Assembly: GCA_945874695.1 (NCBI GenBank)
Contig: CAMCHP010000003.1
Location: 21,862 to 85,861, forward strand
DNA from: Chryseobacterium gleum
GTDB lineage: Bacteria > Bacteroidota > Bacteroidia > Flavobacteriales_D > Sanyastnellaceae
DNA: 64,000 nucleotides
Direction of reading: 5' to 3'
Position numbers and translations under genes: made by a program. Every line of letters begins with the position of its first letter. The first letter of the stretch is position 1. Of the stretch, positions 1-8,297 are shown in pieces. Under the pieces are notes generated by a model that was given only the letters and a program-made list of their open reading frames with translations, searched no databases and was not told the DNA's origin.

Positions 1-235
1 AGATTTCACCGTTAAACACTAACGTAAGACCCTCTTTTTCAAAGGGTTGATTCGAACGCACGTCGAGATCAATGATGCTTAAACGGCTGTGCAACAAACA
101 AACGAAGGTATTGCCTGCGCTAAGTATTTGCGATGCATGATGGTCAGGCCCTCGGCGATCCATGCGCGCGAGGCTGCGCTGAATTAGCGACTGATCAACA
201 GCTTGTGTTCCAATGTAACCAGCGATTCCACACAT
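1..235 (-). CDS. Asparagine synthase (glutamine-hydrolysing) family protein, N-terminal part, cut by window edge
   Basis: This is the first 78 codons of a class II glutamine amidotransferase. The start codon is at 235-233 and translation begins MCGIAGYIG, so Cys2, the amidotransferase nucleophile of the AsnB family, is present. The motifs RRGPD (about residue 27), SRLSIIDL (about 50) and FNGEI (about 74) follow in the family order. The family transfers glutamine-derived ammonia to a carboxylate. Within polysaccharide loci such genes often amidate a sugar acid rather than make free asparagine, and here the gene lies 2 bp downstream of a CMP-nonulosonate synthetase, so a glycan role is plausible. 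The synthetase domain lies outside the window, so the substrate cannot be judged. Confidence 0.9.
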   Translation of the reverse strand, partial: MCGIAGYIGTQAVDQSLIQRSLARMDRRGPDHHASQILSAGNTFVCLLHSRLSIIDLDVRSNQPFEKEGLTLVFNGEI

Positions 236-237
236 AG

Positions 238-822
238 TTATTCGGGTTGGTGTCGCGCCTTGAATTCGGGGTCAGCTTCAAGCGCATGCACATCTTCGAG
301 GGTGTGAATGTCGCGAATATTTGCCACAACAAATCCGCAATGCGCACTTAAAAATGTATTTCCGAGAGCATGTAAGCGCACCATCCTAAAGGCCGCGTTT
401 TGCACCCCGGAGTCGTCAGCACTCATCACTTCCCAGAGCGAGTGGCGATTCAGGAGCTCATATCCGCGCGTTAGCGCGAAAATATCCAACTCTGGCGAGT
501 TTGCTTGTGCTACAATTATGGTATCAATGGGGTTTTCGGCCTGAACGGCCGGATCAGTGACGGCCTGACGGATGGCCTCTATTTTCGGCGTTTGGTCGTC
601 GGCAAGGTGCTCGGGTCGTTTTATAGGGATGGCACCAAAGTATGCTGCTACCTGTAAAATGGCATCGTCGTCGCTGCTCACAAAGATGGCATCAACGAAA
701 TCGCACGCTTTGAGTGCCTCAATGGTGTAAGCGATCATGGGCTTGCCAAAAACAGGATAGATGTTTTTGTGCTGCAGCCTTTTTGAGCCTCCGCGAGCGG
801 GTATAATGGCGATGGTTTTCAT
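238..822 (-). CDS. CMP-nonulosonate (acylneuraminate) cytidylyltransferase
   Basis: This 194-aa protein activates a nonulosonic acid (sialic, legionaminic or pseudaminic type) with CTP. The N-terminus carries the family motif IPARGGSKRLQHKN (residues 6-19, nucleotide-binding loop), followed by GKPMIAYTIEAL and the VSSDDDAI acidic motif near residue 50. It is shorter than the usual 225-230 aa. A hairpin-repeat copy (533-555) encodes an extra DPAVQAEN segment just before the conserved hydrophobic strand IDTIIVAQANSP. The start overlaps the stop of the upstream glycosyltransferase by 4 bp (ATGA), so translation is likely coupled. The downstream neighbour is an amidotransferase, and neuB lies about 9 kb upstream in the same strand block. 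The exact sugar is unknown. Confidence 0.88.
   Translation of the reverse strand: MKTIAIIPARGGSKRLQHKNIYPVFGKPMIAYTIEALKACDFVDAIFVSSDDDAILQVAAYFGAIPIKRPEHLADDQTPKIEAIRQAVTDPAVQAENPIDTIIVAQANSPELDIFALTRGYELLNRHSLWEVMSADDSGVQNAAFRMVRLHALGNTFLSAHCGFVVANIRDIHTLEDVHALEADPEFKARHQPE
533..555. repeat. Dispersed hairpin element, copy 1 (inside CMP-nonulosonate synthetase)
   Basis: The element reads TTTT, arm CGGCC, loop TGAAC, arm GGCCG, GAT on the plus strand. It matches the consensus shared with copies at 11323, 33961, 34020 and 43712. It is read in frame on the minus strand as DPAVQAEN. Confidence 0.8.
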
Positions 823-1913
823 GAGAGGCGGTCGAGGATGTCGCGTGCAATAACTTCGGCGCCATTCACCGGCATGTCGTGCGAAGTCATGTTTTGCGCA
901 ATATATTTGTACTCGTGGTCGATGAAATGTGGCAGGTACCGTCCTAAATCATTTTTAAAGGTTTCGAGACTGATGAAACTGCCGAGTCCGGCTTTTTTCA
1001 AATTCACGATGTTTTCGTTCATCTCTGGATTCATGGCCTCGCCGATCAAGAGCATCGGCGTGCGCAGTCCGATGCACTCGCTAATGGTGTTAAATCCAGC
1101 CCGTCCAATTACCAAGTCCATCTGATTAATGTAATCAACCATAAGTTCTTGAGCATCGATGTACTTCACGTTGCTGCAGTCGCAGGTTAAATTTGAAGAC
1201 ACATAAAACTCGATGTCGTTCAACGAAGCCACCGAGCTCAAGGCGTTGAGAATGGTGTTGCGTAGAACGCCTGCACCGCTGTCGGTTATAAGTACTTTAA
1301 ATTTTTGAGTAGGTTCGAGCGCTTTCTTGCTGTTGCTTTTGCCAACAATAAGTGGTACCTCCTGTGCATTGGCATTGTAGTAGCGCAGAATTTCTTCTGG
1401 CGTGAATGGAGGAAAGTAAAGTCTGGTTGCTTTTTTAGCGGCCTCAAAGAAGTATGTCATCACCTGAGTTTGAACAGGCGGCGGGTAGAGTTTTGCAAAG
1501 AACCAATCCCAAGTAAAATGAGCCACACCAAACGCTGGAAGCGCGTGTTGGTTGGCAAGATCGAAGGCTTCGTAAACAAAATCAGAGATAACAAAATCGT
1601 GCGCAAACGATTGATTTTCAACGTCGAGCCATCTCGCTGCGGTGTCTTGGTAATTGGCGAATTCAGCTTGAATGGCGTCAATATCGGGTGACCCATTCTC
1701 TTGTTTGTGCCATGTGATATTGTTGTACCGATCAAGGGTTTTTACCCCCGGTATGATCCGCTGAACTGCCGCAATGTGACGGTGTGTTTGGATTGTGAAA
1801 TCAAGCGACGGATCTAGAGCAGCAAGGGCTTCCATAATTGCGCGTTGCCTCACAATGTGACCATAGCCTTCGTCTGATAAATACACTTTGCCGCTGCGTG
1901 TTCCCATGTCCAA
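819..1913 (-). CDS. GT-B glycosyltransferase (MurG/GT28-like)
   Basis: The 364-aa protein has a GT-B layout. The N-terminal loop GYGHIVRQRAIMEAL (about residues 17-31) resembles the GHxxR acceptor-side loop of MurG-like enzymes. The C-terminal half has ITDSGAGVLRNTI and then the donor-side segment MDLVIGRAGFNTISEC (about 265-280), typical of GT28 C-terminal domains that bind the nucleotide sugar. There is no signal peptide or membrane segment, so it probably acts at the cytoplasmic face. It is directly coupled to the CMP-nonulosonate synthetase by a 4-bp overlap, which suggests that it may use the CMP-activated sugar, although this is inference. Start choice is uncertain between 1913 and the second Met at 1907. 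Confidence 0.75.
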   Translation of the reverse strand: MDMGTRSGKVYLSDEGYGHIVRQRAIMEALAALDPSLDFTIQTHRHIAAVQRIIPGVKTLDRYNNITWHKQENGSPDIDAIQAEFANYQDTAARWLDVENQSFAHDFVISDFVYEAFDLANQHALPAFGVAHFTWDWFFAKLYPPPVQTQVMTYFFEAAKKATRLYFPPFTPEEILRYYNANAQEVPLIVGKSNSKKALEPTQKFKVLITDSGAGVLRNTILNALSSVASLNDIEFYVSSNLTCDCSNVKYIDAQELMVDYINQMDLVIGRAGFNTISECIGLRTPMLLIGEAMNPEMNENIVNLKKAGLGSFISLETFKNDLGRYLPHFIDHEYKYIAQNMTSHDMPVNGAEVIARDILDRLS

Positions 1914-2020
1914 TTGGTTCCATCCTCGAATTTTCTGCGGTAAAGGTCGTAATTTGACTTGGAGTGACGATATACAATCACCTCAGTTTTGCTCAACCGC
2001 AGTGGCGAATGCTCTGAGGT

Positions 2021-3721
2021 CTATTGTACCAAAGCCCTTGTGGTCAAGGTCGTTGATTCAGTCATGACCGAAATGAGGTACATTCCGGCCGTACAGGCCG
2101 CAGGTAATCCCAATTGCAAGAAACTAGCGTCTTCAATTTTATTCACTTGGCGGCGTAGCAATTCTCTTCCTGCCATGTTGTGAACAATAACCCATGCATC
2201 TCCATGCAGATTTGCGTTTCGAAGATCTAAGTTTGCAATGCCATCTCTGATCGGGTTAGGAAATACTGCGAACTCAGGTTCAGGCTGCTCAAATATACTT
2301 TCGGATTCACTGGAACGGTAGTCATAATCAGGCAAAACGGCATTGGGATTTCCGATAAGAATAGGGCAGAAGTAGCCGTAATCGCCTTCTTGTGGGTCAT
2401 TGCATGCGTCAACTGTGCCGAGCAGCGGTTTCGCGCCAACTCGATAGCTCTGTCCGAAGGTAAGCCCAAGTGGAAGTAGGTAAAGCGAAGTGTTCACGCT
2501 ATAGGCAACGATGGCAGGACCAACTGGCGTCATTGTGACATCACCCGTTTCGATCGGACTGATTTGCCACGCATAGCTATCAACTATTGGTAAGAAATCG
2601 CACTGCAGCGTTGCTCCGGGGAACTGTGTTGTGTTGCAGAATTGTGGGCGCACGTTGACGTAGGGAATCGGGTTTGTGATAATGAAATCTGCGGTACTCC
2701 ACGGACCCCAAACACCACAATAAAAGGCGCGAATTTCAACGGTGTAGATACGGTTGTATCGTAGGCAGGTAGTTTGATCAAAATAGAGGTAGCTTGAATT
2801 GGCGGCTGAGTTTTCAATAACCTCAGTCATTCCATTGTCGGTAGTCAATCGCCATTGGATACTCTGCCCCGCACCTACGAAACGCGCCTTGAGGTCGTCG
2901 TTTAGGTCGTAATTCTGGCCAGCGTAACCGGGTTCAAGCTCAGTTGTAGGCGCGGCTTCCATAATGATTTGCCGAACGGCACCATAGCCACACCAATACC
3001 CATCAACCTGAACCTGCACTAAAACATCGTACGACGTACCGAAGCACAAACCACCAACTGCATTAAGATTTAGGACGCTATTGGTACCGTTCACTTGGAA
3101 TGTGTATTCATCTAAGGTATTGATGTCAGTAAATTGCCAGCGAGTCGCTTGAATTTGCCCGTTGTTCGGCGCGTATTGGTCGCGGTTGACGGCTTCATTA
3201 ACACGAAAACCGGGCAATCCAATGTCGGGCGATGGTACTGGGTGCCAACCATCGCGCACTTTAGAGGCAGGGTAAAACTGCCCGCAAACTGTGTAAGCAC
3301 CGCCAGCGCCATTGGTTGAATGTATGCGCAAGTAATAGGTTTGCCCCGCCGTTAGCCCTGAAACCCGTAAAGTTTCTCCAGCCCCTGCGCCCGAAGCGTT
3401 GCTGCAAGAAATCGAGGCTAAATTGCCAGTATTAAGGACTTCCAGAACGAGATCTGCACCCGCTGCTGTTGCCACAAACTTTGCAGCTTGTGTTTGGGCG
3501 GTGAAGACGTACCATGCGTCATCAGAATCTGTGCCTGAACAGGTCGGTACCCCGCTTCCAGATGCTCCTAGATTACCTGCTAATGCGGTGCATCCAACAC
3601 CTGTTCCTGTGTCTTCTAAATAGTTCGTTAAATCGAGATTCAACGCGGTAGCTTCGTTTTCTTGCCCCAACGAAGGATAACAGAGTATGCCAAAAAGGAA
3701 AATGGTGAGTAGCGTTTTCAT
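2021..3721 (-). CDS. Secreted multidomain protein with T9SS type A sorting domain
   Basis: The 566-aa protein starts with a signal peptide (MKTLLTIFLFGILCYPSLG, residues 1-19). Residues 40-150 resemble a bacterial pre-peptidase-like beta-sandwich (SDDAWYVFTAQ ... GLTAGQTYYLRIHS). Two or three fibronectin-like repeats with paired cysteines follow. The last 80 residues contain the T9SS type A signature FAVFPNPIRDG and end with a strand-rich sorting domain. It should therefore be exported across the outer membrane by the type IX system and attached or released. The layout is closely similar to the C-terminal half of the 913-aa protein at 24098-26839. It lies between glycan genes on the same strand but is separated by 107 bp from the next gene. 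No enzymatic motif is seen; an adhesin or matrix role is possible. Confidence 0.82.
   Translation of the reverse strand: MKTLLTIFLFGILCYPSLGQENEATALNLDLTNYLEDTGTGVGCTALAGNLGASGSGVPTCSGTDSDDAWYVFTAQTQAAKFVATAAGADLVLEVLNTGNLASISCSNASGAGAGETLRVSGLTAGQTYYLRIHSTNGAGGAYTVCGQFYPASKVRDGWHPVPSPDIGLPGFRVNEAVNRDQYAPNNGQIQATRWQFTDINTLDEYTFQVNGTNSVLNLNAVGGLCFGTSYDVLVQVQVDGYWCGYGAVRQIIMEAAPTTELEPGYAGQNYDLNDDLKARFVGAGQSIQWRLTTDNGMTEVIENSAANSSYLYFDQTTCLRYNRIYTVEIRAFYCGVWGPWSTADFIITNPIPYVNVRPQFCNTTQFPGATLQCDFLPIVDSYAWQISPIETGDVTMTPVGPAIVAYSVNTSLYLLPLGLTFGQSYRVGAKPLLGTVDACNDPQEGDYGYFCPILIGNPNAVLPDYDYRSSESESIFEQPEPEFAVFPNPIRDGIANLDLRNANLHGDAWVIVHNMAGRELLRRQVNKIEDASFLQLGLPAACTAGMYLISVMTESTTLTTRALVQ
2081..2103. 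repeat. Possible hairpin element copy (weak) in T9SS protein gene
   Basis: On the minus strand the arms are CGGCC and GGCCG around the loop TGTAC, followed by GAATG instead of GATG. It encodes ACTAGMY, close to the natural xxGMY motif of T9SS sorting domains, so it may be coincidental. Confidence 0.35.
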
Positions 3722-3900
3722 AATGGTTGACGGTCAGACGTCTCGAAGTTACATAATATTCGTGAATGTTTTCTAGCAGGTCGATAGATCACATGAAATC
3801 AGGTACAAAACCACAGGGTTTTCGCGATAAACCAAGATTTGTACAGCTTTGTAGAAGTGAAGCCAAGTGCCGAATAAGCAATTACGCCAAGATTACCGCG

Positions 3901-4926
3901 ATGATTCAATTTAACATCTCCGATTCAGAAGTTGAAATCTTACACAATTGTCCTGCCTGTGGATCGGGTGAGTCAACCCTTTTGAGTGAGGTTAGTTTGC
4001 CTAATCAAAAGGCTTTTCTTTCAACTGCTATTTGCAATCACTGCAATCACGTTTACAGAAGTACACGTCCGTCAGAAGCGTGGTTTTTCCGTGCCTTTGA
4101 CGAGCGTCACGCCCAGCAACAATTGGCTGGCGTTTCGCCAATTAACCCAGAAGTAGAAGAAGATCGATACAAGCGCTATGCTGCAATTGGTGCGTTCTTT
4201 CAGCGCAACTTTCCCGAAGTCAAAACTTTGTTAGATGTGGGTTGTAGCCCCGGCACAGGGTTAATAGCCCTCAGTGATCTGGGCTTCAATTGCACCGGAA
4301 TCGACGCCGATGAGTCACGCGCAAGTTATGCGGTTGAAAAAGGGTTGAATATTTTTATCGGAGCTTGGAAAGATTACCATACCGACGAGGGCTTCGATGT
4401 GGTGTCTTGCATTCATTCGCTTGAGCATTTTTACGAGCCTGAGAAGTTCTTGAGTGAAATTGCGCAGCGCGTGAAAGACAACGGCTATTTATACATCGAA
4501 GTGCCAGAGACCTTAGACCATGTCAAAGATTGGAATGACTCGCTTTACCTTGCGCACTTGAGTAACTTTAACCAGTACTCCTTGGCTGTTCTGGCGGAGA
4601 ATTGCGGATGGGAAGCTGTCGGAAGATTTAATCCATACAGTGCAACAGGGTTGCACGAAGGGCACTTGGTGATGGTATTCAAAAAAGCCAAAGCTTCAAT
4701 TGCCGCGAAAGCAGCCAATTTTGCCCTTGATCAAGGTTATGCCGATCGGTTGAAAGCCGTATACAACCACGGATACAATCAGCCATATCCACACCATTTC
4801 ACGGTTTCTATGATCAACGATTTGTCGCTTACATATAAGCGTTCGCAAGAAATTTTGCGTTCAGTTGACGCGAATTACATCCAGCGTGAACTGCGAATTG
4901 TAAACGAGCAGACCGAAGTTTTCTGA
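3901..4926 (+). CDS. Class I SAM-dependent methyltransferase with N-terminal zinc-ribbon
   Basis: The 341-aa protein has an N-terminal four-cysteine motif (CPACG ... CNHCNHVY, about residues 16-51), as in sugar C-methyltransferase-like proteins. The SAM-binding motif I is LLDVGCSPGTGLIAL (about 110-124), followed by VVSCIHSLEHFYEP (post-motif) and YLYIEVPE. The open frame extends upstream to 3766, but the translation there is unlike a protein N-terminus and the Met at 3901 (MIQFNISDSEVEIL) is the natural start. It is the only plus-strand gene in this part of the glycan locus and faces the flippase gene end to end. The substrate is probably a nucleotide sugar or glycan; this is inferred from context and the Zn-ribbon family only. 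Confidence 0.82.
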   Translation: MIQFNISDSEVEILHNCPACGSGESTLLSEVSLPNQKAFLSTAICNHCNHVYRSTRPSEAWFFRAFDERHAQQQLAGVSPINPEVEEDRYKRYAAIGAFFQRNFPEVKTLLDVGCSPGTGLIALSDLGFNCTGIDADESRASYAVEKGLNIFIGAWKDYHTDEGFDVVSCIHSLEHFYEPEKFLSEIAQRVKDNGYLYIEVPETLDHVKDWNDSLYLAHLSNFNQYSLAVLAENCGWEAVGRFNPYSATGLHEGHLVMVFKKAKASIAAKAANFALDQGYADRLKAVYNHGYNQPYPHHFTVSMINDLSLTYKRSQEILRSVDANYIQRELRIVNEQTEVF

Positions 4927-4954
4927 GTTTTTCAGATTTCTAGGATGAAAGGAA

Positions 4955-6424
4955 TCATTGGCTAATTGCGACCTGATACTTTCGAATATCAGCTATGAAC
5001 TGCTTCCCCTTTTTGAGGTACCAATAGGCGAAGAGCAGCAAGATCACTGCGGTTATCCCCACTTTTACAGGCCACGCAAATTCAACGGCATAGGTAAGCC
5101 CGACGCCTGTTATGGTAGTGCCCAAAAACAGCCATACCACACCGTAAGAAACGGGAATAAAACGCCGCGTATCTTTAAATAAATGGCCGGCCATTCCCAT
5201 GTACATGTAGCACACATAAGTTGTGAAAATGGCTGCTTCAATGCCGTAAATGGGGACAAAGATGACGTTCAAAACAAGGTTTAGGATACCAGCCAATGTG
5301 GTGATCTTAAAAAGGGAGGTTGTTTTCTCTTGAAAAATGATGAAATCGACCGAAGCTACATACAACGGCCGGTAACAAAATGCGAGGAACAGAAAGATAA
5401 TATACTTGTACGCATCGCGCAAACCGTCGGTATTGTTGATGAAGAAGAATTGAAAAACCTCTTTAGCCCACAAACTTCCGAGCACAGCAGCCAAGAAACT
5501 GAGAGCAAACCATAAAAACGTGAAGCTGCGCACCATGCGCGGTGCATCGTTCGAACTGTCGCGAAACATGCTGAAGTAAATCGGCGATACAATGGTGTTA
5601 ACTTGGTTGCTAAAGTGGCTGAAATAACCCGCAAAATTATAGGCGACATTGTACATTCCTATAGTAGAGGTGTTCACGTTTGACTGCCCGATCGCTTGGT
5701 CGAGTACAACGCGGTCAGAGGAAGACAATAAGTAGTCTGAAAATTTGTGTGGAACCAAAGGGAGTGAGATTTTAAGCCATCCCGAAATGCGATTTCGCTT
5801 TAAACTAACCCGCGGCCATAAACCTTCTTTGGCATATAGAATCCAAGCAAAGGCTGCCCCCTGAAAAATGAGACTAACAAAATTGGAAATAAAAAAGCCC
5901 AAGTAGCCCAGTCTATAAACATAAATTGTAACGAAGGTCGTAACCACAGTTAATGCACCTGCCATTAAGGTGATTTGATGTACTGTGCGATGTTGATGCT
6001 TGTATTGCATGAGGCGCATACCCACGCCGCGGGGCAGCTCGAAGCTTATGAGCGGTGAAATCAACAGCCCAATGATGAGCCACATGTGCTCGCCCGATAT
6101 TTGGTCGTGCAAGGCATACCATACCAAGGCCGCAGCAATGAGTCCGAAAAAAAATCGATACACAAATAAGAACCCTAGATAATGCCTCCAGAAAAGCGGG
6201 TAACGTGTGCCCTTTTTGAAAAAGGCGTTCTGAAAAAGAGGCGACATCCCCAAATCGGCCAGCATCATTAACATGCCCAAGTAGCCCATAGCGGTGCCGA
6301 AAACAAAGTAGTCGAAAGTGGTTAGAAACTCAGAAATGATAGGGTATAACAGCAAGTTCGCGAACATTGGAATCTGACTCGCAACGCTGTAATAAATTGA
6401 ATTCTTGAAGATGAATTTCAGCAT
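4955..6424 (-). CDS. Wzx-type oligosaccharide flippase (MOP superfamily)
   Basis: The 489-aa protein is almost entirely hydrophobic, with about 12-14 predicted membrane segments. It has the N-terminal pattern of polysaccharide flippases (ASQIPMFANLLLYPIISEF) and internal similarity between halves. Members of this family move undecaprenyl-linked oligosaccharide units across the inner membrane. Its place between glycosyltransferases, nonulosonate genes and a Wzc kinase fits a Wzx/Wzy-type pathway, with the Wzy-type partner perhaps the gene at 61691-63154. It is preceded by a 311-bp stretch without a gene. Confidence 0.87.
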   Translation of the reverse strand: MLKFIFKNSIYYSVASQIPMFANLLLYPIISEFLTTFDYFVFGTAMGYLGMLMMLADLGMSPLFQNAFFKKGTRYPLFWRHYLGFLFVYRFFFGLIAAALVWYALHDQISGEHMWLIIGLLISPLISFELPRGVGMRLMQYKHQHRTVHQITLMAGALTVVTTFVTIYVYRLGYLGFFISNFVSLIFQGAAFAWILYAKEGLWPRVSLKRNRISGWLKISLPLVPHKFSDYLLSSSDRVVLDQAIGQSNVNTSTIGMYNVAYNFAGYFSHFSNQVNTIVSPIYFSMFRDSSNDAPRMVRSFTFLWFALSFLAAVLGSLWAKEVFQFFFINNTDGLRDAYKYIIFLFLAFCYRPLYVASVDFIIFQEKTTSLFKITTLAGILNLVLNVIFVPIYGIEAAIFTTYVCYMYMGMAGHLFKDTRRFIPVSYGVVWLFLGTTITGVGLTYAVEFAWPVKVGITAVILLLFAYWYLKKGKQFIADIRKYQVAISQ

Positions 6425-6735
6425 CCTTGAGCAGTTTCAACACCTTGAATTGAGCGTGGCTGTCTCCAACTTTCTCGTGTAAAATAGAGCTGAAAACATG
6501 AACGTGCGCAAGTTTACTAAAAAGCAACTTGACCCCTCGCTGCGAAGGTCGCAATTCGAAACTATTTACCCCGCTTTCATGGAGAGAATTCGAAAGATCG
6601 CGCACAATCTGCATCAACAGCCCAAGTTTGATCGGGGCTGTGATCCTTTGCAAGGAGCTGAAACACCCTCCAGATCTGCCCTTTAGAGCGAGCTGTTCGT
6701 CGAATCTTCAAGTTGTCCTCGGCAACAAGTTCAGT
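6425..6735. other. 311-bp intergenic stretch without supported gene
   Basis: Short open frames occur on both strands but show no start context, domain or conserved-looking composition. No hairpin terminator with a T-run and no TAnnTTTG box was seen. Confidence 0.5.
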
Positions 6736-8097
6736 TTAGAGTTGCAAATTGAACGGACCATATACCGCGTCCAATGCGAGTAAGTCATTTGCGTTGTAAA
6801 TTCGAAACTTCTCAATCGGGTCTTCGCCGAATGCGATAGGAAAAGCAACTTGCTCTAACACCATAGCGCGCGCATAGTCTGCAGAATCGCCATAATTCTG
6901 GATCGAAAGATTCATTACACCCAATCCAAGTGCGTCAAAAAATGTCGTGCTGTACACGCTTACTTGAATTTTACACCGACAAAGCAAGTGCATCAATTCA
7001 CTGCCTTTGCCAAAAACTTCGCACTGTGCATGATCACTGAGATGTGCGTATCGATTAGGTTCTTTCTCGAGTGGATGAAGCTTCACCCAAACTTTCCATT
7101 CGGGGTAATTTACACGCAGCAACTCAAGTAGGTTTTCAGTGTATTTCACATACAATTCGGGCATGTTCTTTTGCGCGCCGATTAGAATCGCATTTTCTTT
7201 CGTTGCCCCATAATAACGGGCCCTGCCCGACGATTGCAAACTGTAATCACCTGCAACGATGACCTGCTCAGACTTGAATTCAAAGCCGCGCAACAACACA
7301 TCTTTCCAATATTGCCCGAAGACGTAAATCTTATCTGGAAAGAGAGCCTGATCGGCAATCGCTTCAACTTGATTTGGATAAACGTAGTATAAATCTTGCT
7401 CAGCAATCAAGCCATGTTGAAACTCTAACACCTCAATGCCATGCATGCGCGCAGCTGCAATTAGCCCCTCGCGATGGTAATGCATCGTGATGAACAACTG
7501 CTTCACGTTTTGACCGTCAAATAAGTTGTAATAGCGGTGAAAATCTTCGAAAAATACTGTGAAGCAAGAGGTCAGGTATTGATAGTATAAGCTGCTTGCG
7601 CCGTATACCTTAGCCGCAATACCGAGCACTTTCTGAATGTCTTTTAAAACACGCCGCGAAGCCAAACCCAATTTGCGATTGGCGTATTTGTTTGAATCAC
7701 ACTTTGTTACCGTCCATTCAAAAGCAGAAGGTTCGTCTTTATCTGCAATTACTGATATCCCGTTCAAAGGCAGCAAGCGCGCAATGCGGTCGAAATAGTA
7801 TGATTGTTTGCCAATCGGGGTTTCGATGGTGCGGTGGTCATCGAGGAGCACTACTGGAGCCAACTTCGAACGGTGTTGTTCCCGGATCAACTGGCGTGTC
7901 AAGTACCTAAATCGGGTTTGATAAATGGGCCGATCGATGGTGCTCTTTAATAATTTACTTGTGCTTTGGCGCAGTTCGTAGCTCGCAGCATGCTGAAAAA
8001 GTTTATAGTAATGAAAAAGGTCGCCTGCTGCAATTTTCGGTTCCCGAAGCCGCTCATGAAAATGAGCGTGAATATCTTCAAACGTTACAGATGCCAT
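6736..8097 (-). CDS. Capsule-type GT-B glycosyltransferase, uncharacterised
   Basis: The 453-aa protein resembles cytoplasmic surface-polysaccharide transferases of the capsule/CDP-glycerol type. It has an N-terminal helical region (1-130) and a central MHYHREGLIAAARMHGIEVLEFQHG segment (split here: MHYHREGLIAAAR, about 215, and EFQHGLI, about 233). The C-terminal donor domain contains ILIGAQ, VWVKLHPLEKEPN (about 350) and VSVYSTTFFDALGLG (about 390), matching the KxHP and S-T/S-xxxEA-type motifs of that fold. Some members transfer CMP-activated sugars, which would suit the neighbouring CMP-sugar pathway, but this is inference. It is the next gene downstream of the DUF4910 gene after a gap of about 200 bp. 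Confidence 0.65.
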   Translation of the reverse strand: MASVTFEDIHAHFHERLREPKIAAGDLFHYYKLFQHAASYELRQSTSKLLKSTIDRPIYQTRFRYLTRQLIREQHRSKLAPVVLLDDHRTIETPIGKQSYYFDRIARLLPLNGISVIADKDEPSAFEWTVTKCDSNKYANRKLGLASRRVLKDIQKVLGIAAKVYGASSLYYQYLTSCFTVFFEDFHRYYNLFDGQNVKQLFITMHYHREGLIAAARMHGIEVLEFQHGLIAEQDLYYVYPNQVEAIADQALFPDKIYVFGQYWKDVLLRGFEFKSEQVIVAGDYSLQSSGRARYYGATKENAILIGAQKNMPELYVKYTENLLELLRVNYPEWKVWVKLHPLEKEPNRYAHLSDHAQCEVFGKGSELMHLLCRCKIQVSVYSTTFFDALGLGVMNLSIQNYGDSADYARAMVLEQVAFPIAFGEDPIEKFRIYNANDLLALDAVYGPFNLQL

Positions 8098-8297
8098 TGT
8101 GGCGAAGTTATGGTTTAGCCTCCTACCTCAGCAAGAAGTCGTTTAGTTTGTGTCTTAAAGCCGCTAAGCTGCTTAAAAACCATTGCGGTCGTGGTACCGA
8201 AATGGTTTACAAGGATAAGCATATTTGTTTGAAAGCTGAAAAACGGAGGTTCTTTTGTTGGCAATAACCGTCGAAAAGAATGCGATCTATGCGCTTA

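Noticed and set aside
1980..2020. Inverted ACCTCAG/CTGAGGT pair after the 566-aa T9SS gene as a terminator
   Set aside because: Only 7 bp with a 27-nt loop and no T-run, so support is too weak.
6330..6653. 107-codon minus-strand open frame partly in the gap before the flippase gene
   Set aside because: Overlaps the flippase N-terminus in another frame and shows no domain or start signal.
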